Assembly (NCBI RefSeq): GCF_037976325.1
Contig: NZ_CP150265.1
Coordinates: forward strand, 5,276,001-5,340,000
Length of the DNA: 64,000 bases
Source: Paenibacillus sp. FSL K6-3182
GTDB taxonomy: Bacteria > Bacillota > Bacilli > Paenibacillales > Paenibacillaceae
Direction: 5' to 3'
Notes under the pieces: model-generated
Databases searched by the model: none
Told to the model about the DNA's origin: nothing
The model's input: only the letters and a program-made list of their open reading frames with translations
Shown: in pieces, positions 45,501 through 54,300 of the stretch
How positions within the stretch are numbered: the stretch's first letter is position 1
Layout of the letters: every line of letters starts with the position of its first letter
Made by a program: the position numbers and the translations under genes

Positions 45501-45632
45501 AATTGACGTTTTCCCTGCGCCTGTATTGCCTGAAATAACAAACAGGCGTCGATCCTCCAGCATGCTGAAATCGATCGTTTCCGAGTCTCGATAGGAGCCG
45601 AAAGCTGTCATTGTTAATTTGATTGGCCTCAT
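42540..45632 (-). CDS. sbcC: Exonuclease subunit SbcC
   Basis: A 1030-residue SMC-like ATPase of the SbcCD (Rad50-Mre11) nuclease that processes hairpins and blocked ends. Walker A GNTGAGKTS at residues 35-43, a Q-loop in MLPQGEFRKLL, two long Gln/Glu/Lys-rich coiled-coil arms, the zinc hook CPVCGSEEHPA near residue 520, the signature LSGGEKFNASLCLALGMTD and Walker B MMFIDEGFGSLDEE are all visible. The start ATG overlaps the sbcD stop by four bases. Confidence 0.97.
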   Translation of the reverse strand: MRPIKLTMTAFGSYRDSETIDFSMLEDRRLFVISGNTGAGKTSIFDAICFAIYGTASGEDRADPRMLRSHFAAEEIHTAVHFDFAIGRRSYLVLRQMPHRKGGNKSETGGKCELYETTSGEPIPAVDRFILSDVNAKLEQIIGLTKEQFSQIVMLPQGEFRKLLTSDTDNKEEILRRIFRTELYERLENRFQQKNRALQDQLKEAKATLNAYMKQVQEALPERENSKLVETFKQEVYSATQVTDALALEFEFYKKLAGDAEEQKELLGGRLEAAEVQLRVAMTLNSKYEEHARKRTQLEQLDGQKPEYGLKEQRLALAEKAAHLAPYQEHAERTAADVKLKREQFATRQAELETTERDFKLVVERFAVEEQRGEERREAERELSKLLEMAPIVRTLASQQQAIDKLVLAEKGCTIKLEALDAELIKLREAKLAANAQVKETELETAELTDKLDQLRLIEQQGKQLKRVVDVEKEMTRIALLEKEFAQTLSKTKDNHDQLEAAWLEGQASLLAAHLHEGMPCPVCGSEEHPAKSVIHSEIPSRERLQEAKLQLAAVEREWLEARAQAAAAQATREDGAKELAEFGLKAVMLEEQRTQLLQLWRGLKEDTDKLLLKVKQLPELKQLIERQEQQLEKQQLSKEQLQQEQQRLIVLRTSQQSALQQELGRIPETLRTPEKLTEKLNEQQVVYDRMSAAWKSVQEQQQKMTAKLAEQKAYAVQSEQQQQESEKNRQLAEQRLLDELVKAGFDTVQQYRAAALPDPAREQLKKEIAAYQAAVASLMQQLVELQSELAGKPKVDLSQLQEQLAALKQQQEKLFAAAQTAIRTGQVAERLAISIGKANDYVSELEAKLEEVMDVFQMLKGDNALKVSFERYILIEFLEQILFAANSRLHDLSNGQFMLQRSDRLETRGKQSGLGLDVYDAYTGQNRDVKTLSGGEKFNASLCLALGMTDVIQSHMGGVTIEMMFIDEGFGSLDEESLQKAITALVDLQKSGRMIGVISHVQELKDAFPACLEVNKTKEGFSRTKLTVR

Positions 45633-46804
45633 AGGATACCTCCTTCCTCACGCAGCAGCTCTGCATACGTATTCGCAAACAACTGTTTTTTCGCTTCCGA
45701 GAGTGGTTGCTGCTTTACTTCTTGATAAAAAGCTGTGAACAGCTCGATTGGATCAGCCTCACGCCGTCCTTTAGCCACTCCTACGTCCAAGCTGCCGCCA
45801 TCGCTCAAATGGCTGCCTGAAGATAATGGCCTGCGTTCCACATGAAGCGCATTTGGATAAACCGCACGCACCTTCTCCATTGGAAACAATACGGGATTAT
45901 CATTCAAAAGAGTAACAAAAACATAATCCTCGTTTATTTCATGCTTCGTTATCTCTTCAATAGTAGCAGTTACACGGCGCATGTTGCGAAGCGGAAGCAG
46001 CTCGCGCTTCTCGATCTCCACTTCACCCGCTTCATTAAGCTCAATGACGAAATAACCCTTCGCATGGTTTTCCTCAGAAATCGAATATTTAAGCGGGGAA
46101 CCCGCATACCTTATCTTGTGATTGCGAACGAAATGGGCCTGATGCAAATGTCCAAGCGCTGTATAATTAAATTTTTCAAAATAAGCCGCACTCACATGTT
46201 CAGCTCCGCCAACAGACAATGGCCGCTCGGAGTCGCTTGTATTAAGCTCCGGCTCTCCGGTTGCCGTAACAAAAGCATGCCCGACAAACACATGCCGAGC
46301 TTCTGGATTCATAGACTCAGCAATGTTTGCTGTAACTGCCCGCATCGCATCGTCATGCGTTTTTATCGATTCATCGCCAAACTCGTAGCGTACTTGCGCA
46401 GGATCTGCGTACGGAACAAGATGGAAGTGAACCTCGCCGAATTCATCATTTAACACGACTGGTCCGAGCGTTTTGCGAAGCTGTCCCGCCAAATATAAAC
46501 CGCGATTTTCCATCATTTTTGTACCAAAATTAATACGGTCTGGACTGTCGTGATTCCCTGATATTGCAAGCACTGGCGTGCCTAAATCGATGACGATCCG
46601 GCTGAGCAGCTCATCAAGCAATTCTACCGCTTCCGTAGGCGGAACAGCCCGATCATAGAGATCGCCAGCAATAATGACCGCATCCGGCCGTTCGATTTCG
46701 ATCGCTTGCAGCAGCTGCATCAGAACATAACGCTGATCCTCTGTCATATATACGCCTTGAACGAGCTTGCCCAAATGCCAGTCCGCAGTATGAAATAGCT
46801 TCAT
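45629..46804 (-). CDS. sbcD: Exonuclease subunit SbcD
   Basis: A 391-residue Mre11-like nuclease, partner of SbcC. Metal-site motifs: FHTADWHLGK at the start, IAGDLYDRAVP, AISGNHDSPDR, FVGHAFV and YTALGHLHQAH. The capping region follows. ATG at 46804; the end overlaps sbcC. Confidence 0.97.
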   Translation of the reverse strand: MKLFHTADWHLGKLVQGVYMTEDQRYVLMQLLQAIEIERPDAVIIAGDLYDRAVPPTEAVELLDELLSRIVIDLGTPVLAISGNHDSPDRINFGTKMMENRGLYLAGQLRKTLGPVVLNDEFGEVHFHLVPYADPAQVRYEFGDESIKTHDDAMRAVTANIAESMNPEARHVFVGHAFVTATGEPELNTSDSERPLSVGGAEHVSAAYFEKFNYTALGHLHQAHFVRNHKIRYAGSPLKYSISEENHAKGYFVIELNEAGEVEIEKRELLPLRNMRRVTATIEEITKHEINEDYVFVTLLNDNPVLFPMEKVRAVYPNALHVERRPLSSGSHLSDGGSLDVGVAKGRREADPIELFTAFYQEVKQQPLSEAKKQLFANTYAELLREEGGIL

Positions 46805-47019
46805 TCGTCACAAACATCCCTTCCTTGCATTTCTATCTATCTTAACACGTTATTGGTCTATCATTTATTTTAACATCCGATTCATCATGCCGCATAGTAA
46901 AGCTGAAATTGCTTGCCGCTAACTATTGCACATCACATAAATACACGATAAAGTTAGACACGGCATACGTTTAACAAACTCTATTCCTATTATAATGACA
47001 ACGATGGAGGACTACCAAA

Positions 47020-48264
47020 TTGTCTCGTTTCACTTCTACTTTATCCAAAAACTACATACTGCTGCTTACTGTCGTATTCGGAGGTTTCCTCATCTTTGGC
47101 TTCTCTGAAAATATTAAAGGGCCTGCTCTTCCTAGAATGCAGAGTGAGTTGAAGCTTGACGAGCTGCAAGTCGGAATTTTGTTAGCATTTAACTCCCTTG
47201 GCTATTTGCTTGCATGCAGCTTTACCGGGTGGCTTACCCGCAAAGCAGGCATGAAGCTCACCTTGGTGCTCACATTTGGCTCTATGGCGGTATCGGGTGT
47301 TTGCATCTATTTTGCAGCCAATTACACCTCACTTTCATCTGCTTATTTCCTCATGTATGTCGGAAATGGGATGCTTGAAATCGCGCTAGCCATCCTTGCC
47401 GCTCGAATTTTCATCAAAAACACGGGCACAATGATGAACCTCGCACACTTTTTTTATGGGCTCAGCTCAACCTTTGCTCCGATCATTGCTGCTTCGCTGA
47501 TGGGTGTTCAAGTATTTGGTTCTGCGCTAGGCTGGCGGGGAATGTACATGCTTATGCTCGCGCTCTCGATTTTGCCCATGCTTCCAGGACTTTTCGCAAA
47601 ATATGCCGGTGATGAGCAAAAACACGAGGATCGAATCTCTTTAAAGGAATTTGCTCGTGACAAGATCGCTTGGCTCATTGTAGTCGTGCTATCTTTCGGA
47701 GTAATATCGGAGCTTGCTGTTGGCGGTTGGCTCGTTAACTTTTTGGAGAAGGCTTACGGTTGGAGCGGTGATGCGTCGGCTAAAATGCTATCTGCCTTTT
47801 TCTTCTGCTTTATGCTCGCAAGGCTCGTTCTCGGTCCCGTCACTGACAAAATTGGCTACACGAGATCGCTCATTTTACTATCTGCTTTTTCTGGGTTATG
47901 CTCAGTTGCAGCCATTATCATCGGTGAACCAGGTGCCTTTTTGTTTGCACTCGCAGGAGTTGGTATCGCCCCAATCTATCCAACCGTCATGGCCCTGCTT
48001 GCCAAACGTTACCCGAACAACGCTGATACCGCTATTACCTTTACCGTAACCTTAATGGGCATAGCGAGTGTCATCGGCAACCTCGCTATCGGCGCCATTA
48101 CAGAATGGACGAAGCAGCTGTTTGCCGGAACTGAAAACTCGCATGCCAGCCTCGTTGCAGGTCTGCAAGGCGGTTATCTATTCATCGGGGCATGTGCGCT
48201 TGCCTGCTCGGTCACTTCGATCATTCTTTATCGCATGCTTAGAAATAGGAATGCTGTATTGTAA
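47020..48264 (+). CDS. MFS transporter (fucose-permease-like)
   Basis: A 414-residue transporter with twelve predicted membrane segments. GFSENIKGPALPRMQSEL in the first loop, GYLLACSFTGWLTRKAGMKL (motif A-like) and FVLMARLVLGPVTDKIGY-like text in the second half (LARLVLGPVTDKIGYTRS) support the family. TTG at 47020 is the start, with GGAGG nine bases upstream. The substrate is not evident; family relatives carry sugars or drugs. Single gene followed by a terminator. Confidence 0.8.
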   Translation: MSRFTSTLSKNYILLLTVVFGGFLIFGFSENIKGPALPRMQSELKLDELQVGILLAFNSLGYLLACSFTGWLTRKAGMKLTLVLTFGSMAVSGVCIYFAANYTSLSSAYFLMYVGNGMLEIALAILAARIFIKNTGTMMNLAHFFYGLSSTFAPIIAASLMGVQVFGSALGWRGMYMLMLALSILPMLPGLFAKYAGDEQKHEDRISLKEFARDKIAWLIVVVLSFGVISELAVGGWLVNFLEKAYGWSGDASAKMLSAFFFCFMLARLVLGPVTDKIGYTRSLILLSAFSGLCSVAAIIIGEPGAFLFALAGVGIAPIYPTVMALLAKRYPNNADTAITFTVTLMGIASVIGNLAIGAITEWTKQLFAGTENSHASLVAGLQGGYLFIGACALACSVTSIILYRMLRNRNAVL

Positions 48265-48268
48265 ATAG

Positions 48269-48318
48269 AAATGCCCCTGCCAGTGCTGAAGCTCAGCACC
48301 CTGCGGGGGCATTTTTAT
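48269..48318. terminator. Bidirectional terminator between MFS gene and mmsA
   Basis: AAATGCCCC... and GGGGGCATTTTTATT arms, with an inner AGTGCTGAAGCTCAGCACC hairpin. Confidence 0.85.
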
Positions 48319-48332
48319 TCCAGCCAGCCTTT

Positions 48333-49805
48333 TCAAAAATATCTCGATGTCATCATTTTTTTCTTCGTATAAAATTCCACTCCGTCCTTTCCATTGGCAT
48401 GCAAATCTCCGTAGAAAGAGTCCTTCCATCCCGAAAACGGAAAAAAAGCCATTGGTGCAGGCACGCCTACATTAACGCCCAGCATACCGGCTTCCGCTTC
48501 CTCGCGGAATTGACGAACCGCCTTAGCATTTTCCGTATAAATGACTGCTGAATTACCAAATCTAGAACTATTCACTATAGTAAGCGCCTCATTTAAATCT
48601 TCCGCGCGCAAGACAGATAATACTGGACCAAATATTTCATCTGTGGCAATCTTCATTTCTGGTTTCACTTGGTCAAAAATCGTCGGTCCAAGAAAATATC
48701 CTTCGCCGCTGCGCTCCGCTGCAAGCCTGCCATCAAGCAGAAGCGCAGCCCCCTCAGCAATCCCGCTCGCAATATACTTTTCGATGCGCTTGCGATGCTC
48801 ATCGCGTATGACTGGCGTTAAGGTGACGTCATCGCGCATTCCCGAACCGATGATCATTGCTTCCGCTGCAGCTTGCAGCGCCTTCATAAAGCTGCTCCCA
48901 TCACCGACTGCAACAACAGCAGAGCAAGCCATGCATCGCTCACCAGCACTGCCAAAGGAGGAGGCAATGATGTTCTCAACCGTTTTATCGATATGCGCGT
49001 CTGGCATTACAATATGGATGTTTTTGGCGCCGGCAAGCGCTTGAACTCTTTTGCCGTTATACGCAGCTCGTTCATATACGTATTTGGCAACAGGCTGCGA
49101 GCCGACAAATGAAATGGCCTTTACACTGGGACTGCTCGTCAATGCATTTACAACATCGTGAGCGCCATGCACCACATTAAGTACACCATCCGGCAATCCC
49201 GCTTCCCGTAATAGCTCCGCAAGCTTGTTAACGGTAAGCGGCGTACGTTCTGATGGCTTGAGCACAAAAGTGTTGCCAAGCGCGATGGCAAGCGGGAACA
49301 TCCAGCAGGGTACCATCATCGGAAAATTAAATGGCGTGATGCCTCCCACTACACCAAGCGGCACTCGGAACAGCTCCGAATCTATGTCCGTTGCAATGTT
49401 TGCAAGCGTTGCTCCCATCATATGCGTCGGCGCTCCTGCCGCAAACTCCACATTTTCGATGCCGCGCTGCACTTCTCCGACCGCTTCTTTGTAGCTTTTT
49501 CCGTTCTCCATCGTTATAATCTCCGCCAGCTCCTCCGCATGCTCCTGCAGAAGCTGCCAGTAACGAAACAGCACCCTCGCCCTGCGTGGAACAGGGGTTT
49601 TGCTCCATGCTGGATAAGCCTGCTCCGCAGCATGCACAGCAGCTTCAACATCCTCTTGAACGGATAAAGGGACGTATGCGATTACTGCCCCTGTAGCTGG
49701 ATTTATCACTTTATCTGTTCGTCCATTTACAGACTCCACCCAAACACCATTTATAAAATTACGCAATTTAAGCGAATCCTGTAGGGAAATAGGTTCTATA
49801 GCCAT
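48333..49805 (-). CDS. mmsA: CoA-acylating methylmalonate/malonate semialdehyde dehydrogenase
   Basis: A 490-residue aldehyde dehydrogenase of the MmsA/IolA type, which converts malonic or methylmalonic semialdehyde to acetyl- or propionyl-CoA. Landmarks: [74 protein letters not shown] and the catalytic cysteine in [11 protein letters not shown]. In this setting malonic semialdehyde from beta-alanine is the likely substrate, so the gene finishes the pyrimidine route. It is the last gene of the operon. Confidence 0.93.
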   Translation of the reverse strand: MAIEPISLQDSLKLRNFINGVWVESVNGRTDKVINPATGAVIAYVPLSVQEDVEAAVHAAEQAYPAWSKTPVPRRARVLFRYWQLLQEHAEELAEIITMENGKSYKEAVGEVQRGIENVEFAAGAPTHMMGATLANIATDIDSELFRVPLGVVGGITPFNFPMMVPCWMFPLAIALGNTFVLKPSERTPLTVNKLAELLREAGLPDGVLNVVHGAHDVVNALTSSPSVKAISFVGSQPVAKYVYERAAYNGKRVQALAGAKNIHIVMPDAHIDKTVENIIASSFGSAGERCMACSAVVAVGDGSSFMKALQAAAEAMIIGSGMRDDVTLTPVIRDEHRKRIEKYIASGIAEGAALLLDGRLAAERSGEGYFLGPTIFDQVKPEMKIATDEIFGPVLSVLRAEDLNEALTIVNSSRFGNSAVIYTENAKAVRQFREEAEAGMLGVNVGVPAPMAFFPFSGWKDSFYGDLHANGKDGVEFYTKKKMMTSRYF

Positions 49806-49906
49806 CCTATCAGCTCCTATGTTTATTAATTATAGTTGGGAACAAACCTTTTATCCTTTGTCGTACTCAAGCAGCTATCTCCTTTTGGAAAACTACGCTC
49901 AAATAT

Positions 49907-50134
49907 TTACTGCGCGTCTTTTTGTTCTCTAGCATCTTGTTTAAGCAGCATATTAACAAAATATTTGCGAGCATCCGCTGTCTCAATCAGCAGCGAAGCT
50001 TCATCACCTCCGGGATGCTTAAGCTCCAGCCAATCGCCGCTCAGCCCTTCACGCACGCCAGTAATGACATACTCCTGATTCAAGTACGCATCAATCTTGT
50101 TTTTCTCCTCGACGTATTGCTCATAGGTGGACAT
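49907..50134 (-). CDS. Small hypothetical protein in pyrimidine operon
   Basis: A 75-residue soluble protein: STYEQYVEEKNKIDAYLNQE, YVITGVREGLSGDWLELKHP, GGDEASLLIETADARKYFVN, rich in Glu and Lys. AAAGGAGGAAGAAAT precedes the ATG. Its place between dihydropyrimidinase and mmsA, in the same direction, suggests a linked role. No family recognised. Confidence 0.75.
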   Translation of the reverse strand: MSTYEQYVEEKNKIDAYLNQEYVITGVREGLSGDWLELKHPGGDEASLLIETADARKYFVNMLLKQDAREQKDAQ

Positions 50135-50204
50135 ATTTCTTCCTCCTTTGGCGCTATAGCTTCCCTTTATCCCTCATGTTCCGAGGCAGCGATGCGACAA
50201 GCAG

Positions 50205-51599
50205 CTATCGATTAGCCGCCTTGTAAGGAGTCCGCTTCACGTATCGTCCAGCTCCAATAGAGCCAACAAATTGACAATCTTGAATAACAAATTCACCGCG
50301 TGATAGCACGCTAACGGGCAAACCTGTCACCTTCAATCCTTCAAACGGGTTATAATCAACGTTCATATGATGTGTTTCAGCTGAGAGAATACGCTCTGCT
50401 AGCGGATCAAAGATGACGATATCCGCATCACTGCCAACTGCAATCGTCCCCTTCTGGGGAAAAAGACCAAACAGCTTGGCGCTGCGCGTCGATACAATGT
50501 CTACGAATTGATTAAGCGTAATACGCCCTTGATGAACGCCCTCCGAATAAAAGAGCGAGAATCGATCCTCTATAACGGGGCCGCCATTTGGAATTTTACT
50601 GAAATCCCCCCGCCCCAAATCCTTCTGCCCGTCAAAATTAAAAGAGCAGTGATCCGAACCCAGCGTTTGCAGCTGGCCGCTCTTCAGTGCATTCCAAAGC
50701 ACCTCTTGATGGTGCGCTTCACGAAGAGGCGGCGACCATACGTATTTTGCCCCTTGAAAATCCGGCTTCTCTAGCTGCGACTGATCGAGCACCAAATATT
50801 GCGGACAGGTTTCGCCCCACATGTCCACGCCTTGATTGCGCGCCTCTGCGATTTGCTGGACTGCTTCGGCGCATGTCACATGCACGACATACAGTCTCGC
50901 TCCAGCAAGCTCGGCTAGTTTTGCTGCACGTCCAGTTGCCTCTCCTTCAATAATCGACGGTCTCGTAAGCGCATGATAAATAGGATCGGTGTTGCCTTCC
51001 TCCAACGCTTTATGAATGAGAAAATCGATGACATCGCCATTCTCAGCATGCACCATTACCATCGCTCCATGCTCCTTGGCTGCGAGCATCGTCCGAAACA
51101 ACGTGCCGTCATCCGCTTGAAACACATTTTTGTAAGCCATAAACACCTTCAACGAGGTAATGCCCTCTTCTTTAATAATCGATGGAAGCTCGGCAAGCAC
51201 TGCATCGTTTATTTCACTAATCATGAGGTGAAAGCCATAATCGATAACGGCTTTTCTGTCTGCTTTTTGATGCCATGCCGCAATGGATTCCTTAAGTGGT
51301 TTCCCTTTCGTCGTCAAGCAGAAATCAACAATCGTTGTAGTTCCTCCGAAAGCTGCAGCTTTTGTGCCTGTCTCAAAATCATCCGCCGTAACCGTGCCGC
51401 CAAACGGCATATCAAGATGGGTATGAGGATCAATGCCGCCTGGAAATACGTATTTGCCTGTTGCATCGATAATCTCATCCGCTTCCGACTCGAGGTCAAT
51501 GCCGATTTTGGCGATGATGCCTTCCTTAATCAGCACATCAGCTTTATACGTGTCGGCTGCCGTTACAATAACCCCATTTTTTATGAGCTTCACCGTCAT
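50205..51599 (-). CDS. hydA: Dihydropyrimidinase
   Basis: A 464-residue cyclic amidohydrolase that opens dihydrouracil/dihydrothymine to N-carbamoyl-beta-amino acids. Metal-site motifs: GGIDPHTHLDMPFGGT (HxH), the carboxylated-lysine region GITSLKVFMAYKN, HAENGDVIDFLI, LYVVHVTCAEA and LGSDHCSFNFDGQ. ATG at 51599 has AAGGAGG nine bases upstream, inside the end of preA. Confidence 0.95.
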   Translation of the reverse strand: MTVKLIKNGVIVTAADTYKADVLIKEGIIAKIGIDLESEADEIIDATGKYVFPGGIDPHTHLDMPFGGTVTADDFETGTKAAAFGGTTTIVDFCLTTKGKPLKESIAAWHQKADRKAVIDYGFHLMISEINDAVLAELPSIIKEEGITSLKVFMAYKNVFQADDGTLFRTMLAAKEHGAMVMVHAENGDVIDFLIHKALEEGNTDPIYHALTRPSIIEGEATGRAAKLAELAGARLYVVHVTCAEAVQQIAEARNQGVDMWGETCPQYLVLDQSQLEKPDFQGAKYVWSPPLREAHHQEVLWNALKSGQLQTLGSDHCSFNFDGQKDLGRGDFSKIPNGGPVIEDRFSLFYSEGVHQGRITLNQFVDIVSTRSAKLFGLFPQKGTIAVGSDADIVIFDPLAERILSAETHHMNVDYNPFEGLKVTGLPVSVLSRGEFVIQDCQFVGSIGAGRYVKRTPYKAANR

Positions 51600-51600
51600 C

Positions 51601-52905
51601 CTATACAGCCTCCTTCTTATCGCCATCGTCAGAATCATTGCTTTTTCCTAGTGACGCAATTGCCGCTTGCCGTTGATTCCAGCTTAGAGCTGGCTCCATC
51701 GAGGGAACCTCTACCATCTCAATCGCACCTTCAACCGGGCAAACAATAGAACAAAGGTTGCAGCCTACACAATCTTCCTCGCGAACCTTCAGGTATGCTG
51801 CGCCAGTATCGTCTATATGCCGCTCAATACACTGATGCGAAGTATCCTCGCAAGCGATATGGCATTTATTGCAAACGATGCAAGTATCCTGTTCAATTCG
51901 TGCAACGACCGCGTAATTAAGATCAAGATCTCCCCAATCCGAATAGCGCTCTACCGATTTGCCTATTAGCTCATTGACTGATTTCAAACCCTTTTCATCC
52001 AAATAATTGTTTAGACCATCGATCATATCCTCTACGATGCTAAAGCCATGATGCATGGCAGCTGTACATACTTGAACGCCAGTTGAGCCCATCAAAATAA
52101 ACTCAACCGCATCCCGCCAGCTCGATACTCCGCCTATCCCGGAAATGGGCACCCCGACTAAAGGATTTCGGGCACATTCCGCAACCATATTAAGCGCAAT
52201 CGGCTTAACTGCAGGCCCGCAGTAGCCCCCATGCGCGCCTTTTCCGCCAACATGCGGAATCGTATTCCATGTATCGATATCAACTCCAGCTAGTGAATTA
52301 ATGGTATTGATCAGCGAGATCGCATCCGCTCCTCCGCGAACGGCTGCTTTCGCTGTCGCGGTAATGTCCGTAATATTCGGCGTAAGCTTGACTATGACTG
52401 GCGTCCTCGCCGCCTCCTTGACCCACATTGTCTGCATTTCAACCAGATCCGGCTGCTGACCAGAAGCAGCGCCCATCCCCCGCTCCGCCATGCCATGGGG
52501 ACATCCGAAGTTCAATTCCAATCCATCCACACCGACAGCCTCTACTTTTTTTACAATTTCATGCCATTTCTCGCGTTTAGGCTCCACCATCAATGAAACG
52601 ACAAGCGCATGCTCCGGAAATCGCTTCTTTGTCTCGTATATTTCCTTTAAGTTCACTTCAAGCGGGCGATCCGAAATCAGCTCAATGTTGTTGAATCCTG
52701 CTACTCGTTGTCCATTGAAATGAATAGCTGCAAATCGCGAGGATGTATTAATAATTGGATCGCCCAGCGTCTTCCATACCGCTCCGCCCCAGCCCGCTTC
52801 AAATGCTCGCTGAACCTGATAGCCGGTGTTCGTTGGCGGCGCTGATGCAAGCCAAAAAGGATTCGGAGAAGCTATGCCTGCTAATTGAATGCGCAGATCA
52901 GCCAT
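51601..52905 (-). CDS. preA: Dihydropyrimidine dehydrogenase subunit PreA
   Basis: A 434-residue subunit that reduces uracil or thymine. The N-terminal 330 residues are an FMN barrel of the dihydroorotate dehydrogenase type (LELNFGCPHGMAERGMGAAS, VIVKLTPNITDITATAKAAV, SGIGGVSSWRDAVEFILMGS). The C-terminal part has two 4Fe-4S motifs, CIVCNKCHIAC and CVGCNLCSIVC, that take electrons from PreT. GGAGG lies just before the ATG pair at 52908/52905; the start overlaps preT by 8 bases. Confidence 0.95.
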   Translation of the reverse strand: MADLRIQLAGIASPNPFWLASAPPTNTGYQVQRAFEAGWGGAVWKTLGDPIINTSSRFAAIHFNGQRVAGFNNIELISDRPLEVNLKEIYETKKRFPEHALVVSLMVEPKREKWHEIVKKVEAVGVDGLELNFGCPHGMAERGMGAASGQQPDLVEMQTMWVKEAARTPVIVKLTPNITDITATAKAAVRGGADAISLINTINSLAGVDIDTWNTIPHVGGKGAHGGYCGPAVKPIALNMVAECARNPLVGVPISGIGGVSSWRDAVEFILMGSTGVQVCTAAMHHGFSIVEDMIDGLNNYLDEKGLKSVNELIGKSVERYSDWGDLDLNYAVVARIEQDTCIVCNKCHIACEDTSHQCIERHIDDTGAAYLKVREEDCVGCNLCSIVCPVEGAIEMVEVPSMEPALSWNQRQAAIASLGKSNDSDDGDKKEAV

Positions 52906-54271
52906 CATTTTCCCTCCCTGCAACTAGCGTTTTGTAAATCGAATAAGCTGCCAGCTTGCCTTGCTGTGCGGCGGCAACTACCATCGCATCACCTTGGCCT
53001 TCACCGAAAATAACGTCGCCAGCAGCGTAAATTTGGGGATTTGAGGTCTGATAGGTTTCCGTATTCACCATCACAATTCCTTGCTTATGATGCAAGCCCA
53101 GCTGCTCAATTAGCGGCAAGTGACGTGTCTGACCAATTGCCTTAATGACAACATCAACATCAAGCAGGAAAGAGGAGCCTTCTACCGGTGTCACCTTTTT
53201 TCTTCCTCCTTGTTCATCCTCTTCAAGCTGCATCCTCATGCATTCAAGCGCCTCGACATTTCCATCAGCATCTCCGATAATCCGGCTGGGAGCGCTTAAC
53301 CATTCAAACTCCACACCATCTTGCTTCGCGAATTCGAATTCAAACTCGTAGGCGGTCATTTCCTCTCTCGTCCTGCGGTATACCATCTTCACCTTTGCAG
53401 CCCCGAGCCTCACCGAGCAGGTAGCCGCATCAACCGCCGTATTGCCCGCACCGATTACCGCTACACGTTTGCCAGCAAAGTCATTTGTAAGCTCCGTTTT
53501 GGTCGCTTCTACAAAATCAATGGCGTCATACACACCGGTTAATTGTTCTCCCTCGATGTTAAGATAAGGCACCTTCGACATTCCTATCGCAAGTAAAACC
53601 GCATCATACTGCGCAAGCAGCGAATCTGTGGCAACGTCAGAACCAATTGCTGTATTCGTCCGAATATCAACGCCCAGCTTCTTCACCTGTTCAACCTCCC
53701 ACAGAGCGATGCTCTGCGGCAAACGAAACGAAACGATGCCATATGTATCAAGACCGCCCGCTTGTTCCTTCGCTTCGAATATCGTAACAGCGAAGCCGAA
53801 TCTCGCAAGCTCGCGCGCAGCAGACAGACCTGCTGGTCCGCCGCCTATAATTGCCACCGATTTGCCGTTGCTTTGACCAGCTTCGAACAGCTGTTGATTA
53901 TTTTTTATCGCCCAATCCGTAGCATAGCGCTGCAGGCTGCCGATCATAATCGGCTTTGAGGATTCGTTCATTACGCATGCGCCCTCGCACAGCTCCTCAG
54001 TCGGACACACTCTGGCGCAGGTCGCTCCAACCGGGTTGGCATCCATAATGACGCGAGCAGATCCCTTCATATTGCCGGAAGCAATTTTTTTGATAAAAGA
54101 AGGGATGTTAATGCCCGTCGGGCACGCTTTTATGCACGGAGCATCGTAACAGTACAAACAACGGTTCGATTCCTCTATAGCTTCCTTTGGCCGCATGCCT
54201 GCCTTCACCTCTGCAAAGTTTCGCCGCAGTGATTCGACAGGAATAAACACCGACTTTCCTATCGCGCCCAT
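52898..54271 (-). CDS. preT: NAD(P)-dependent dihydropyrimidine dehydrogenase subunit PreT
   Basis: A 457-residue flavoprotein of the glutamate-synthase small-subunit type that passes electrons from NAD(P)H to PreA. The N-terminus has cysteine motifs for two Fe-S clusters (CLYCYDAPCIKACP, CARVCPTEELCEGAC); then FAD-binding VAIIGGGPAGLSAARELARF and NAD-binding VAVIGAGNTAVDAATCSVRL. The last segment, YAAGDVIFGEGQGDAMVVAA, completes the FAD site. ATG at 54271 has GGAGG at eight bases; the ORF could extend to 54298. Confidence 0.95.
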   Translation of the reverse strand: MGAIGKSVFIPVESLRRNFAEVKAGMRPKEAIEESNRCLYCYDAPCIKACPTGINIPSFIKKIASGNMKGSARVIMDANPVGATCARVCPTEELCEGACVMNESSKPIMIGSLQRYATDWAIKNNQQLFEAGQSNGKSVAIIGGGPAGLSAARELARFGFAVTIFEAKEQAGGLDTYGIVSFRLPQSIALWEVEQVKKLGVDIRTNTAIGSDVATDSLLAQYDAVLLAIGMSKVPYLNIEGEQLTGVYDAIDFVEATKTELTNDFAGKRVAVIGAGNTAVDAATCSVRLGAAKVKMVYRRTREEMTAYEFEFEFAKQDGVEFEWLSAPSRIIGDADGNVEALECMRMQLEEDEQGGRKKVTPVEGSSFLLDVDVVIKAIGQTRHLPLIEQLGLHHKQGIVMVNTETYQTSNPQIYAAGDVIFGEGQGDAMVVAAAQQGKLAAYSIYKTLVAGRENDG

Positions 54272-54300
54272 GCACATCTCCTCCTTATAATCGTTCACTT

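Noticed and set aside
43490..45506. Plus-strand frames across sbcC
   Set aside because: Long antisense frames arise from the Gln/Leu/Glu-rich coiled-coil codons of sbcC; no ribosome binding sites and the sense gene is complete.
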